From positions 434,001-498,000 of the forward strand of contig JAFWMQ010000015.1 in NCBI GenBank assembly GCA_017510605.1: 64,000 nt of DNA. Direction: 5' to 3'. Made by a program: the position numbers and the translations under genes. Below are positions 8,863 through 17,904 of this stretch, one piece after another (the first letter of the stretch is position 1; each line of letters starts with the position of its first letter). The notes under the pieces are model-generated. The model was not told the DNA's origin. It searched no databases and saw only the letters and a list, made by a program, of their open reading frames with translations. This stretch comes from Clostridiales bacterium (GTDB lineage: Bacteria > Bacillota > Clostridia > Saccharofermentanales > Saccharofermentanaceae).

Positions 8863-9637
8863 ATTCACAGAACCGCCTGATATCGGTACACCTTCCATTT
8901 TTATCGGTCTCGAAAATAATACCACAAACAAAACCCGGACCATCAGCAGGTTCATATTTTGCAGGAAGCTTATAAGCAAGCCTCCTGATAGATGCTTCAA
9001 CATTCATTCCGAGTACGGATTCCTTTGCTCCGCTCATGCCGCAGTCAGTTATGTATCCGGTTCCGTTCGGAAGGACCGTCTCATCAGCAGTCTGAACATG
9101 AGTATGTGTTCCTGCAACAACAGAAACCTTACCGTCAAGATAATAACCCATGGCACATTTCTCGGATGTGGCATCGCAATGAAAATCCAAAACAGTAGTT
9201 GTACAGCCTTCAACATTTTTAAGTCTGTCCAAGATCCCTTCAGCATAAGTGAAAGGATTATCAGGAAGCACACTGGCATAAACCTGACCAAGAAGATTAA
9301 AAACGCCTAATTTTTCACCGTTCTTCTCGAATATACAGTAATCATTTCCTGGCCATGAAGGGCTGAAATTTGCAGGCCTTGCGACATTTTTGAGCTTGGA
9401 TATCTGACTGATGAACTCTCTGTTGGAGAAAGTATGGTTGCCCATCGTAAAGAGATCGGCGCCCGCATTCTCGAGTTCTCTGAGTATATTTATAGACGCT
9501 CCCAAACCGTGAACACTGTTCTCGGCATTGACTATACAGCAATCGATGACATTATTCCGGAGGAATCCGGGCATTACCGTACGGAACGCCCTTCTACCGG
9601 CGCCACCTACTATATCGCCAACAAAGCATACTCTCAT
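8855..9637 (-). CDS. ymdB: YmdB-family metallophosphoesterase (2',3'-cNMP phosphodiesterase)
   Basis: The 260-residue protein has all metal-binding motifs of the YmdB family: GDIVG at residues 8-12, NAEN, GNHTF, DFHCDATSEK and GTHTHVQTAD. B. subtilis YmdB is a calcineurin-like phosphodiesterase active on 2',3'-cyclic nucleotides and affects multicellular behaviour. In Bacillus ymdB is next to rny (ymdA), and the same pairing is kept here, but with a terminator and a separate promoter between them. It is followed by lspA with overlapping stop and start. Confidence 0.93.
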   Translation of the reverse strand: MRVCFVGDIVGGAGRRAFRTVMPGFLRNNVIDCCIVNAENSVHGLGASINILRELENAGADLFTMGNHTFSNREFISQISKLKNVARPANFSPSWPGNDYCIFEKNGEKLGVFNLLGQVYASVLPDNPFTYAEGILDRLKNVEGCTTTVLDFHCDATSEKCAMGYYLDGKVSVVAGTHTHVQTADETVLPNGTGYITDCGMSGAKESVLGMNVEASIRRLAYKLPAKYEPADGPGFVCGIIFETDKNGRCTDIRRFCEYE

Positions 9638-9667
9638 CGTATTACCTTCTTAATTATTTATTTTAAA

Positions 9668-9696
9668 AGTATAACACAGGATTTGATGACAAACAA
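9668..9696 (-). promoter_or_regulatory. Promoter of ymdB-lspA-rluD
   Basis: On the minus strand, TTGTTT (9691-9696), a 17-base spacer and TATACT (9668-9673) with an upstream TG give an extended -10 promoter 31 bases before the ymdB ATG. It begins inside the T-run of the rny terminator. Confidence 0.6.
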
Positions 9697-9732
9697 AAAG
9701 GACCCTCAGCCTTATAAAGGCTAAAGGTCCTT
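9690..9732 (-). terminator. Terminator of rny
   Basis: An imperfect inverted repeat (AAGGACC...GGTCCTT outer arms and CAGCC/GGCT inner arms, 9698-9732) is followed on the minus strand by TTTTTGTTTG. It lies about 60 bases after the rny stop. Confidence 0.75.
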
Positions 9733-9790
9733 GAATTGTTTTGAGCGATGATACTAACGTGTTAAATAAATATATAAAAAATCAAAATAA

Positions 9791-11362
9791 TTATTTAGCA
9801 ACGTCAGTTGCCCTCGTTTCTCTGATGACATTCACTTTGATCTGTCCGGGATAATCGAGTTCGTCCTCAATCTTCTTGCAGATATCACGAGCCTTAAGAG
9901 TCATCTCGTCATCTGATACTTTATCAGGTGAAACGATAACACGAATCTCTCTGCCTGCCTGAATGGCAAAGCTCTTCTCAACACCCTCAAAGCTTGTGGC
10001 AATTTCCTCAAGCTTCTCAATTCTCTTAATGTAAGTCTCGAGATTCTCTCTTCTTGCTCCCGGCCTTGCTGCTGAAATAGCATCAGCTGCAGCAACTAAT
10101 ACGGCCTCTGCACTCTGAGGTTCAACATCACCGTGATGCGCCTCAATGCAGTTAATAACGGCGGGGCTCTCATGATACTTCTTCGCTATTTCGACACCGA
10201 GCTGTATATGTGTTCCTTCCTGCTCGAAATCTACTGCCTTACCTATATCATGCAAAAGGCCTCCGCGCCTTGCAAGATTACTGTCAAGTCCGAGTTCATC
10301 CGCCATCATTGCTGCGATCCATGATACTTCGATCGAATGCTGCAGTACGTTCTGTCCGTACGATGTGCGGTAACGGAGACGCCCAAGGAGTTTTACAACT
10401 TCAGGATGTAAATTCATAACTCCGGTATCAAAGGCTGCCTTCTCACCCTCGGATTTAATAGTCTGATTGAGTTCCTTCCTTGCCTTGCCGGCCATCTCTT
10501 CAATTCTGGCCGGATGGATTCTTCCGTCTGCTACAAGTCTTTCAATCGTTAATCTTGCGATCTCTCTTCTGATAGGATCGAACGATGAAAGAACAATTGC
10601 TTCAGGAGTATCGTCGATAATTAGATCGACTCCCGTGATAGTCTCGATTGCTCTGATATTACGTCCTTCACGACCGATGATTCTACCCTTCATCTCATCG
10701 TTAGGAAGATTAACAACCGATACAGTGACTTCAGAAACGTAGTCGGATGCATAACGCTGGATTGCGTTTACGATAATGTCTTTTGCGACCTTATCTGCAT
10801 CTTGCTTTGTCTTCTCCTCCATTTGCTTGAGCATTAAGGCCATATCGTGTGTATATTCACGTTTTGCTTCATCAAGCACAAGCGCTCTGGCATCTGCAAT
10901 CGTAAGTCCTGATACTTTCTCAAGTTCAGCCTTCTTACGCTGCTCGTAATCCTTTGCTCTGGCCTCGAGTTCAGCAATATTCTGCTGACGTTTCTCGATC
11001 TCCTCCTGCTTGCGCTCACAATTAGCTTCAATACGATTGATATTTTCTTCTTTCTGCTCGAGCTTATTGCGCTCTTTTGCAAGTTCCTGTTTCTTCTCCC
11101 TTGCTTCACGTTCCAAATCAGAACGGACCCGGGAGACTTCTTCTTTAGCCTGCAAAAGCAAATCACGTTTGTTGTTCTCTGCTTCCTTCTGTGCATTTGC
11201 AAGAAGTATATTGCTTTCCTCCTTTGATTTGGCAATGTCCTCCGCAAGTCTCTTTTGCTCTCCGGAAATTCCGGATTTAAAATAGAGAAATGCTATACCT
11301 ATACCCAGAAGCAAGCTGACAACGCACGCGACTATTACCCAAATTAACGGTAACTGTGGCAC
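9791..11362 (-). CDS. rny: Ribonuclease Y
   Basis: The 523-residue protein matches RNase Y in order and length: N-terminal membrane anchor (about 6-26), a long Glu/Lys/Gln-rich coiled coil to about 200, a KH domain with [15 protein letters not shown], and an HD domain with [15 protein letters not shown]. RNase Y starts bulk mRNA decay and is tethered to the membrane. The frame opens at TTG 11380, but that codon is fused to the ribosome binding site (GGAGGTGA), so I prefer GTG 11362, 11 bases downstream of GGAGG. It has a strong promoter and a terminator and is probably monocistronic. Confidence 0.93.
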   Translation of the reverse strand: MPQLPLIWVIVACVVSLLLGIGIAFLYFKSGISGEQKRLAEDIAKSKEESNILLANAQKEAENNKRDLLLQAKEEVSRVRSDLEREAREKKQELAKERNKLEQKEENINRIEANCERKQEEIEKRQQNIAELEARAKDYEQRKKAELEKVSGLTIADARALVLDEAKREYTHDMALMLKQMEEKTKQDADKVAKDIIVNAIQRYASDYVSEVTVSVVNLPNDEMKGRIIGREGRNIRAIETITGVDLIIDDTPEAIVLSSFDPIRREIARLTIERLVADGRIHPARIEEMAGKARKELNQTIKSEGEKAAFDTGVMNLHPEVVKLLGRLRYRTSYGQNVLQHSIEVSWIAAMMADELGLDSNLARRGGLLHDIGKAVDFEQEGTHIQLGVEIAKKYHESPAVINCIEAHHGDVEPQSAEAVLVAAADAISAARPGARRENLETYIKRIEKLEEIATSFEGVEKSFAIQAGREIRVIVSPDKVSDDEMTLKARDICKKIEDELDYPGQIKVNVIRETRATDVAK

Positions 11363-11433
11363 GTTGGTACTCACCTCCAAAAATTATTTAGTTGTCAAAG
11401 AACGTATAAAATGGCTCTGACAAGCCATTGAAT

Positions 11434-11462
11434 ATTGTAGAAATAAAACACTTATCTGTCAA
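11434..11462 (-). promoter_or_regulatory. Promoter of rny
   Basis: On the minus strand, a perfect TTGACA (11457-11462), a 17-base spacer and TACAAT (11434-11439) lie 72 bases upstream of the chosen rny start. The region is shared with the divergent gene at 11483. Confidence 0.72.
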
Positions 11463-11482
11463 TAATTTGTTAGAATGTAACA

Positions 11483-12382
11483 ATGAAAATAAAATATTTT
11501 GTTCAAAGTGAATATAATGACTGCGAGATTCAGCAGATAATGAGGCGCAAATTCAACATGAGCACCACATGGGTCAAGCGCGTAAAACTGTATGGGACTG
11601 TCGAACTTAATGACATTCACGCCAGAGTTAAGGACCGCGTGAAAACCGGAGATAAGTTGTTTTTCGAGTATGAGGATAATTCTGAGAAGCTCATGCCTCC
11701 GGATAATGTAAAGATCCTGTATGAGACTGATTCATATGCTGTGGTCAATAAACCCGCCGGAATGGTTACCCATCCTTCCCACGGCCATCTTGATGATTCG
11801 CTTCTGACAAACCTCTCGAAAAACACTCTCCACCCTGTCATGCGTCTCGACCGTGAGACATCAGGTCTTCTGATCGTCGCCAAAGACGGTTATGCACATA
11901 ATCTGTTTATTACGGAAGCAGATGTAAAGAAAAGCTATCTGGCTTTATGCTACGGCAGATTTGATCCGGAGAACGGCACTTTGTCCTTTCCTATCGCAAG
12001 GCGTCCTGATTCAGTAATGATCAGGGATTGTGTACCGGACGGGAAGCCTTCAGTAACCCACTATAAGACTGTCAGATATTATGAGAAAGCTGATATCTCT
12101 CTTGTTGAATTCGAGCTTGAGACCGGAAGATGCCATCAGATAAGAACACATTGCTGTCATGTAGGTCACCCGCTTCTGGGAGACGGACTCTACGGTCCTC
12201 TTTCAGATGACAACCCGAACGAGCTGCTGAAAGCCAGCGCAGAAATCCATGACTGCAAGATCGGGAGATGTGCCCTCCATGCCTATAAAATCGAATACAA
12301 TGATCCTTTTGAAAATGGGGATCATAAGGTTTTCGAAGCAGAACTGCCTCCGGATATGCAGAAGATCACAGAAGAATTATGA
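11483..12382 (+). CDS. RluA-family pseudouridine synthase (second copy)
   Basis: The 299-residue protein has an S4-like N-terminal part and a RluA-type catalytic domain with MRLDRETSGLLIVAKD (catalytic Asp) and GRCHQIRTHCCHVGHPLLGD. It is a paralogue of the rluD-type gene at 7389 but clearly diverged, so it probably modifies a different rRNA or tRNA uridine; the target cannot be predicted. It diverges from rny and its last six bases overlap the convergent DHHW gene. Confidence 0.88.
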   Translation: MKIKYFVQSEYNDCEIQQIMRRKFNMSTTWVKRVKLYGTVELNDIHARVKDRVKTGDKLFFEYEDNSEKLMPPDNVKILYETDSYAVVNKPAGMVTHPSHGHLDDSLLTNLSKNTLHPVMRLDRETSGLLIVAKDGYAHNLFITEADVKKSYLALCYGRFDPENGTLSFPIARRPDSVMIRDCVPDGKPSVTHYKTVRYYEKADISLVEFELETGRCHQIRTHCCHVGHPLLGDGLYGPLSDDNPNELLKASAEIHDCKIGRCALHAYKIEYNDPFENGDHKVFEAELPPDMQKITEEL

Positions 12383-13552
12383 CAGTTTTCCTGATATCGA
12401 CGTATCATTCAGGAAAGTATTTGCATTATAAACCCAAAGGATATCAGTCACTTCTTCCCTCTCTATGATCTGATTTAAGTTATCGCTGTAATATCTCGGA
12501 TCAACTACGACGATAGTCTTGAAATGAGGGATCAGAAGCGGAATCAGGCTGTTAGCGTATGAATCCTTGATGACCATAAGGACTCTGTCACTTGATGAAT
12601 TGGTTTCAATTATCACCTGAGCAAAATTCCCGCCGAAGAACACATCATATTTGCTCTTTTCCTGAAGTTTGGACTGATCGAAAACAGTCGTGCAGGTCTT
12701 TCCTTCATTAACATAGCTCACCCTGTACATGATATCTGAAGGACATGTCGGGACATAGATAGTATCGCTGGCACTGAAAATTCCGGAAGATGAAGCAAGT
12801 GTACCCTGGAAATCATTCGTTACGGCGAGCTTATTGTATTGATAAGCATTTGCATCGAGCTGCATGCTCTCACAGATCCTGCGGTAAGCGATATCAACCG
12901 CATCAGCCGTCCAGTGATGGTCAGTTTTATAGTAGAGATCCTCAGGATTCTCAGCATTCTTCAGCGGTGTGCAAATATCGATACAGGTATAGCCGTTAAG
13001 CAAAGAGTACACTTTACCGATCTGCTCAGTCTGGTTTTGAACCGGAGCATTTGCCGGAAGATAATCAGTTATGATCTCAGTCGAATTCGGTGCTAGCGCA
13101 ACATAACTGCGGATCTCACCGTACTTTGCGCTGATACCATTCATGGTATTGATGGTTTTCCTGACTCTTGTCTCGTTATAGACAGACGGCTCCTCGAACA
13201 GATAATGCTTTTTACCAATATATACACCGTTGATCTCTCTTTTCCCTAAGAAAACATCAATATTTGTTCTTGTCTTTACCAGCGCGTCCCTGAAAACGAA
13301 CTGATCCGAAAGATAAGCATCCGTATCGTCCATAAACTTGCCGTCGGTAATCGATGTAAAGCTAAATACGGGCTTTGAGGCAAGCGTTCTGTTCTCATTC
13401 TCGCTGTATTCCCTGTCTTTTCCGGCAAAAGTAAGAAGACTTGCCATAAAGAGCAGGAATATTACGGCTGCAGCCGAAATAAACTCATAAAGATTATGAT
13501 TCGGCTTCATTACGTTTTTATTCTCATTTTCGTATATATTTGTCTTTTTCAT
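12377..13552 (-). CDS. DHHW-family (AlgJ/AlgX-like) membrane-anchored protein
   Basis: The 391-residue protein has one N-terminal membrane helix (about 24-44) and an extracellular domain carrying TDHHW near residue 212 and KDSYANSLIPLL near residue 335. These are the hallmarks of the DHHW/AlgX-N SGNH-like fold that transfers acetyl groups to exopolysaccharide together with an MBOAT partner. It starts just after the MBOAT stop, so the two are coupled. I infer extracytoplasmic O-acylation of a cell-surface polymer; the polymer is unknown. Confidence 0.85.
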   Translation of the reverse strand: MKKTNIYENENKNVMKPNHNLYEFISAAAVIFLLFMASLLTFAGKDREYSENENRTLASKPVFSFTSITDGKFMDDTDAYLSDQFVFRDALVKTRTNIDVFLGKREINGVYIGKKHYLFEEPSVYNETRVRKTINTMNGISAKYGEIRSYVALAPNSTEIITDYLPANAPVQNQTEQIGKVYSLLNGYTCIDICTPLKNAENPEDLYYKTDHHWTADAVDIAYRRICESMQLDANAYQYNKLAVTNDFQGTLASSSGIFSASDTIYVPTCPSDIMYRVSYVNEGKTCTTVFDQSKLQEKSKYDVFFGGNFAQVIIETNSSSDRVLMVIKDSYANSLIPLLIPHFKTIVVVDPRYYSDNLNQIIEREEVTDILWVYNANTFLNDTSISGKLS

Positions 13553-13556
13553 AATG

Positions 13557-14975
13557 TCAGAACCTGAAGTATAAGAACGGATTGTATGTCTCGCTTATCA
13601 TAAAGACGATACACAGTATGAAGAGTACCGGCGTAACGACTGCCATGATCTTGCTGAACTTCTCCCCTTTAAAAATCCCGGAAAGAAACGCATATACCGG
13701 AGTTGCGCAAATAGATCCAATAATTATCAGGACCAGATTTGTGAAAAGTATAAATGCTCCGAACGAATCAGCAAACGAGACAGCATAGCCGAACATTGCC
13801 CCGATATAACTGAATGCTTCACTTAACGAAGGCGCGGAGAACAAGACCCAGCCGACCATAACACAGATAATGGTAATGATCCATCTCAGCGGCTTAGGCA
13901 TTTTATTTATCAGACCAGCAAGAAGATATTTCTCGAGTATGAGAAGGATTCCGTAATATAAGCCCCACAGCAGGAAATTCCAGGAGGCGCCGTGCCAGAA
14001 ACCCGTTAATAACCATACGATCAGAAGATTCAGGATAACTCTCGGAACTTTGCACCTGTTACCGCCCAACGGGATATATACATAATCCCTGAACCATGAT
14101 GACAATGACATATGCCATCTTCTCCAGAAATCCGTTATCGACATAGCGATATAAGGATAATTAAAGTTCTCACAGAAATTAAAGCCGAACATGCCTCCGA
14201 GACCGATCGCCATGTCCGAATAGCCGGAAAAGTCAAAATATATCTGAAGCGTATAGCATATTATTCCGACCCAGGCAGTCAGCATGCTCATATTATCAGC
14301 TCCGGCTTCCTGGACCGAGGCATATACGCTTCCAAGGGTGTTTGCAAGGATCAGTTTTTTTGAAAGACCGAAAACGAATCTGTTAACGCCTTTCGAGAAT
14401 GAGGACAGATCCTCTTTACGGTATACAAGCTGATCCGCGATATCCTTATACTTGACGATAGGTCCTGCAATAAGCTGCGGAAACAGCGAGACATAAAGAG
14501 CGAACGACAGGAATCTTCTCTGTGCCCTGATGTTGCCGTTATACAGATCTATAATGTACGACAGGATCTGAAAGGTATAAAAAGAAATACCGACAGGAAG
14601 AGGAAGATTAAGCGGTCTGATCCCCAGCCCTGTTATATTGGTAATGTTATCAATAAGGAAATTCGAATACTTAAAGAATCCAAGCACTCCGATATTAAAG
14701 ATAATAGCAGCGATGAAGAGCATTTTAGCCTTTGCCCTGTTATTCATCCGCTTTGACTGGTCTATATCTTTGCCGATAAAAAAGTTAAAGCAGATACTTA
14801 TCATCATTAGAATGATATATACAGGTTCACCCCAAGCATAGAAAACAAGGCTCGCTATCAACAATATAAAATTCTTTACAACTGTGCTTTTGGTTATTGC
14901 TACACCGAAAAGATAGTATAAAGCTATCGTTATCGGCAGAAAGACAATCAAAAATGTTGCAGAGCTGAATACCAT
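13557..14975 (-). CDS. MBOAT-family O-acyltransferase (AlgI-like)
   Basis: The 472-residue polytopic protein has MBOAT signatures: FWRRWHMSLSSWFRDYVYIP and the catalytic His in LTGFWHGASWNF. AlgI/DltB-like MBOATs move acyl groups across the membrane for polysaccharide or teichoic acid modification. No dlt genes are nearby. The DHHW and SGNH neighbours point to polysaccharide O-acetylation rather than D-alanylation. The start has a good AAAGGAAAACA ribosome binding site. It is third in the SGNH-DUF4358-MBOAT-DHHW run. Confidence 0.93.
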   Translation of the reverse strand: MVFSSATFLIVFLPITIALYYLFGVAITKSTVVKNFILLIASLVFYAWGEPVYIILMMISICFNFFIGKDIDQSKRMNNRAKAKMLFIAAIIFNIGVLGFFKYSNFLIDNITNITGLGIRPLNLPLPVGISFYTFQILSYIIDLYNGNIRAQRRFLSFALYVSLFPQLIAGPIVKYKDIADQLVYRKEDLSSFSKGVNRFVFGLSKKLILANTLGSVYASVQEAGADNMSMLTAWVGIICYTLQIYFDFSGYSDMAIGLGGMFGFNFCENFNYPYIAMSITDFWRRWHMSLSSWFRDYVYIPLGGNRCKVPRVILNLLIVWLLTGFWHGASWNFLLWGLYYGILLILEKYLLAGLINKMPKPLRWIITIICVMVGWVLFSAPSLSEAFSYIGAMFGYAVSFADSFGAFILFTNLVLIIIGSICATPVYAFLSGIFKGEKFSKIMAVVTPVLFILCIVFMISETYNPFLYFRF

Positions 14976-15017
14976 TGTTTTCCTTTATTATCCTTGTCCG
15001 TTAATTATCTCAATTCA

Positions 15018-15497
15018 TCAAAGTGCTTTTTTGTAAGCGTCATACAGTTCATCTGCATTTTGGGCAGTACAGTAAAAGACCGTATTACCGCTTGTTTTGA
15101 TAATACAGTCCTGTAGAAGCGCATACTGATCAGGGGCATAATTCTTATATGTATTCTCAAGGTCAGTTACCCTGTTTTGAATAGCTGTTTTGAATTCTGA
15201 AGCATCGTCTGCATCATTAAGTTTTACGATCAGCATCTCTGATACGTCCATGACACTGTCATTTGAATAATAAGCAAGACCTTCAATTTTCGAGACATCA
15301 AAGTCAAATGCTTTGATCGCATCAGCGTTTGTCTTCTTGGTCATCTGGTTCTGCATCATTACAGCTACCACAGGTACGGTAACTTCATCGACGCTCTTTT
15401 GTGTCCCGCCGGAACTTAAAATGCAGATCCAAACGATAAATCCGATCAGACAGACAACACAGAGGATTTCAGGTATCAGATAGTTCTTGTACTTCAA
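15018..15497 (-). CDS. DUF4358-like membrane-anchored protein
   Basis: The 159-residue protein has an N-terminal membrane helix (about 8-28) and a soluble domain with spaced Asp/Glu and a repeated yield of short helices, resembling DUF4358, a family found beside MBOAT/SGNH acylation genes in clostridia. Translation starts at TTG 15497, overlapping the upstream SGNH gene by four bases. Its role in the cassette is unknown; the extracytoplasmic domain may bind or present the acylation partner. Confidence 0.7.
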   Translation of the reverse strand: MKYKNYLIPEILCVVCLIGFIVWICILSSGGTQKSVDEVTVPVVAVMMQNQMTKKTNADAIKAFDFDVSKIEGLAYYSNDSVMDVSEMLIVKLNDADDASEFKTAIQNRVTDLENTYKNYAPDQYALLQDCIIKTSGNTVFYCTAQNADELYDAYKKAL

Positions 15498-16270
15498 GTT
15501 GCCTTCATGACCTCCGTATAAATAAATGGAAGATATTTCTCCTTATAATATGCATAAATCGGATGAATCCCGTCTCCTTCGTAATAATTCTTATCAAATG
15601 CCTGCCACTGAGGTGTGTGGTCAATAAAATGGACACCTAATTCCTGAGTCATCTCATAGAGCTTCTCGTTATACAGATCGACATATTTGGTTCCCGGCGA
15701 CTGCTTATAAGCTTTTTCCTGAACCGGAAAGATACTGTCAACAAATATCTCTGTATCGGGAAGCTGTTCCATTAATTTCTGAATGCTGGATTTGTAATTG
15801 GATATAAAGATATCCGCATAATCAGGACCGTCAATTACATTAACTCCGTAATGAAGGATCAGATACTTGGGATGTGAAGCAACAATATAACTGAGATTCT
15901 TATCAATATGTGATGTGCCTACACCGATAGCTGCAATTACATGGTAGCTGTCAAGAATATCGTAGCCGCTCATGGCTTCGACAATACTGTCTCCGCAAAA
16001 ATAGAAATCTTTGAAAGTAGCCCTGTAATTCTCATCCATTATATCCATATACGCTTCGGTGGTAGGTGTTGTGGGCGCTTCCGTCGGGGTCGGCGACGGT
16101 GTAGGTTCGGTATATATGGCCGTCTCGCGTTCAGCCAAATATGAAACTCCCGCTGAAGTATCAATATCCGCAGGTCTTTTGGGGATAAGAACAACAAAGA
16201 GACGAATTGACATAGTCAATATCGCCACAGCTACTACCAGCAGGATTACCTTACCGAATCTGTTTATCAC
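15494..16270 (-). CDS. Membrane-anchored SGNH/GDSL-type hydrolase or acyltransferase
   Basis: I chose GTG 16270 because GGGGAG lies six bases upstream; the frame is also open from TTG 16342 but that codon has no ribosome binding site. The 258-residue product has an N-terminal helix (about 8-28), a Pro/Thr-rich linker, then block I FCGDSIVEAM with the nucleophile Ser, and block V GDGIHP with the catalytic Asp and His. SGNH proteins hydrolyse or transfer O-linked acetyl groups. As first gene of the cassette it probably acts on the same polymer as the MBOAT/DHHW pair. Confidence 0.8.
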   Translation of the reverse strand: MINRFGKVILLVVAVAILTMSIRLFVVLIPKRPADIDTSAGVSYLAERETAIYTEPTPSPTPTEAPTTPTTEAYMDIMDENYRATFKDFYFCGDSIVEAMSGYDILDSYHVIAAIGVGTSHIDKNLSYIVASHPKYLILHYGVNVIDGPDYADIFISNYKSSIQKLMEQLPDTEIFVDSIFPVQEKAYKQSPGTKYVDLYNEKLYEMTQELGVHFIDHTPQWQAFDKNYYEGDGIHPIYAYYKEKYLPFIYTEVMKAT

Positions 16271-16482
16271 TTTCTGCTCCCCAGAATTATGCTTATAAAA
16301 ATATAACAGACTATTTATATACTTCCGTCTATCGAAAAACAAGTTAATAATGCATTACATTACTTATACCACTACTCCACCAAAACTTTATTAATCTCCG
16401 TATATAATGCTCAATTCTTGATTTAATAATCCATGTGTTAGAATACTTAAGTAATACGAAAAGACATAAGGGAAGAATTAAT

Positions 16483-17172
16483 ATGGAAAACAATAATGAT
16501 TTACTCAATAATCAATCTTCAGCACAGCCTGCAGGACCGATAGTTCAGTCTGTTCAGTCTCAGGTACAACCTGTTGAGACACAGCCGGTTCAGCCTCAGC
16601 CACAGCCCGTTGTGGCACAGCCGGAAATGCAGCAGCCGCAATTCCAGCAGCAGTATCAACAACAATATCAACAGCCGTATCAACAATACCAGCAGCCTTA
16701 TCAGCAACCGTACCCGCAACCGTACCCGCAACAGTATCAGCAGGTACAGCAAGGCTATATGGATCCGCAGTACGCTGCTAACCAGAAACTGACTGCAACA
16801 GATCTTATGACCCCTGAAGAGCTTTCTGACAGAAGAAAGAAAGCTACTATCTTTTGTATTATCTCTCTCGCACTGCATTTTATTCCCGGATTTATTTCAG
16901 GTACATTAACCTCTATCGTTGAAAACATCACTGAAACAAGCTCTAATTTCAATTCGGCTGAACCTGTCTCGCTCTTAATATCCATACTTTTCGGCGGTTC
17001 TTATATAGCATCATGGGTTTTAATGATAATCGCCAGAGTCAAATACAAAGAGAGCAAGTTTGCTAAGGTTTTGATGTGGGTATATATCGGCATATTAGCC
17101 GCCGGAATCCTTGCGGTTGTCCTTATAATCGCAATGTGCGCATATATGTTAAAAGACTGTCAGGGTTTCTGA
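16483..17172 (+). CDS. Gln/Pro-rich membrane protein
   Basis: The 229-residue protein starts at ATG 16483 behind GGGAAG. Residues 10-95 are low complexity, dominated by Gln, Pro and Tyr in short repeats (QQYQQPYQQ type). The C-terminal part has three hydrophobic segments with a short soluble loop between the first two. This N-tail-plus-helices layout is common in clostridial small membrane proteins of the DUF4190/DUF805 type, but I cannot place it in a family. It is followed after six bases by an Lgt-like gene. Confidence 0.75.
   Translation: MENNNDLLNNQSSAQPAGPIVQSVQSQVQPVETQPVQPQPQPVVAQPEMQQPQFQQQYQQQYQQPYQQYQQPYQQPYPQPYPQQYQQVQQGYMDPQYAANQKLTATDLMTPEELSDRRKKATIFCIISLALHFIPGFISGTLTSIVENITETSSNFNSAEPVSLLISILFGGSYIASWVLMIIARVKYKESKFAKVLMWVYIGILAAGILAVVLIIAMCAYMLKDCQGF
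16620..16750 (+). repeat. CAG/CAA-rich short tandem repeat inside a gene
   Basis: Degenerate tandem copies of a 12-15 base unit made of CAA/CAG, TAT/TAC and CCG/CCT codons encode the Gln/Pro/Tyr tail of the protein at 16483. The units stay in frame, as expected for an expanded low-complexity tail. Confidence 0.8.
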
Positions 17173-17178
17173 TTCTTT

Positions 17179-17904
17179 ATGCAGATAATCATTCCGGAAC
17201 TTGCCAGGTCGCCTTATGCACCAATAGTTATCGGTTCGGTTATTATAGGTTTTGCTGTCACCATATACCGCTTACGAAGATCCGGAATTTCAAAGCAGTC
17301 CGTTTTATACACATGTCTGCTCACTTTTGTCTGCACTTTAATCACTTCGCTGATATTCTCTTTTAAGATCACATCAGAAGGCATCGGTGCAGGTTTTTCG
17401 GGCCTGGGTGCCGCTGTCGGCATGATTGCGGGAGTTTTCATATCCGGGTTAATCATAAAGGATAAACCTGAAATTGTAATGGCCGCATTCGTTTCATCTG
17501 CACCGCTCATGTATGCACTGGCCAAGACCGGTTGTCTTCTAGCAGGATGCTGTCACGGGAAAGAATATTACGGGCCATTTGCGGTCATTCACACAGGAGG
17601 CGAACATGCAGGTTCTTTCTTTCCTGCACAGATCATTGATATGATAGCTTTTCTGGCCCTCCATGTTTTCGCCTTGATCCTGACAACAAAAATGAAGAAT
17701 AAAGTTCATGCAATCTATTTAATCTTAGCAGTTACGATACCTGTAAGATTTCTATTGGAATATCTGAAATATACACATGACGGTTCTTTGATCTCTTCCG
17801 GCCAGATAACAGTACTGATCGCGGGCGCGGTCTGTCTGATCATTGTTTTTTTATGGCAAAAACTTCTTAAGATCGGATCGCCTGGTCATAAAACGGAACT
17901 ATGA
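17179..17904 (+). CDS. Prolipoprotein diacylglyceryl transferase-like (Lgt-like) membrane protein
   Basis: The 241-residue polytopic protein resembles the Lgt superfamily: a central loop GCLLAGCCHG in the place of the Lgt loop (GRIGNFxNGE), then FFPAQIIDM, RFLLEYLKY and a final GQI. Canonical Lgt transfers diacylglyceryl to the lipobox Cys. Here the usual Arg and Glu of the central loop are replaced and Cys-Cys is present, so activity is uncertain. It may be a specialised paralogue, with the main lgt elsewhere. It overlaps convergent recN by six bases. Confidence 0.7.
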   Translation: MQIIIPELARSPYAPIVIGSVIIGFAVTIYRLRRSGISKQSVLYTCLLTFVCTLITSLIFSFKITSEGIGAGFSGLGAAVGMIAGVFISGLIIKDKPEIVMAAFVSSAPLMYALAKTGCLLAGCCHGKEYYGPFAVIHTGGEHAGSFFPAQIIDMIAFLALHVFALILTTKMKNKVHAIYLILAVTIPVRFLLEYLKYTHDGSLISSGQITVLIAGAVCLIIVFLWQKLLKIGSPGHKTEL

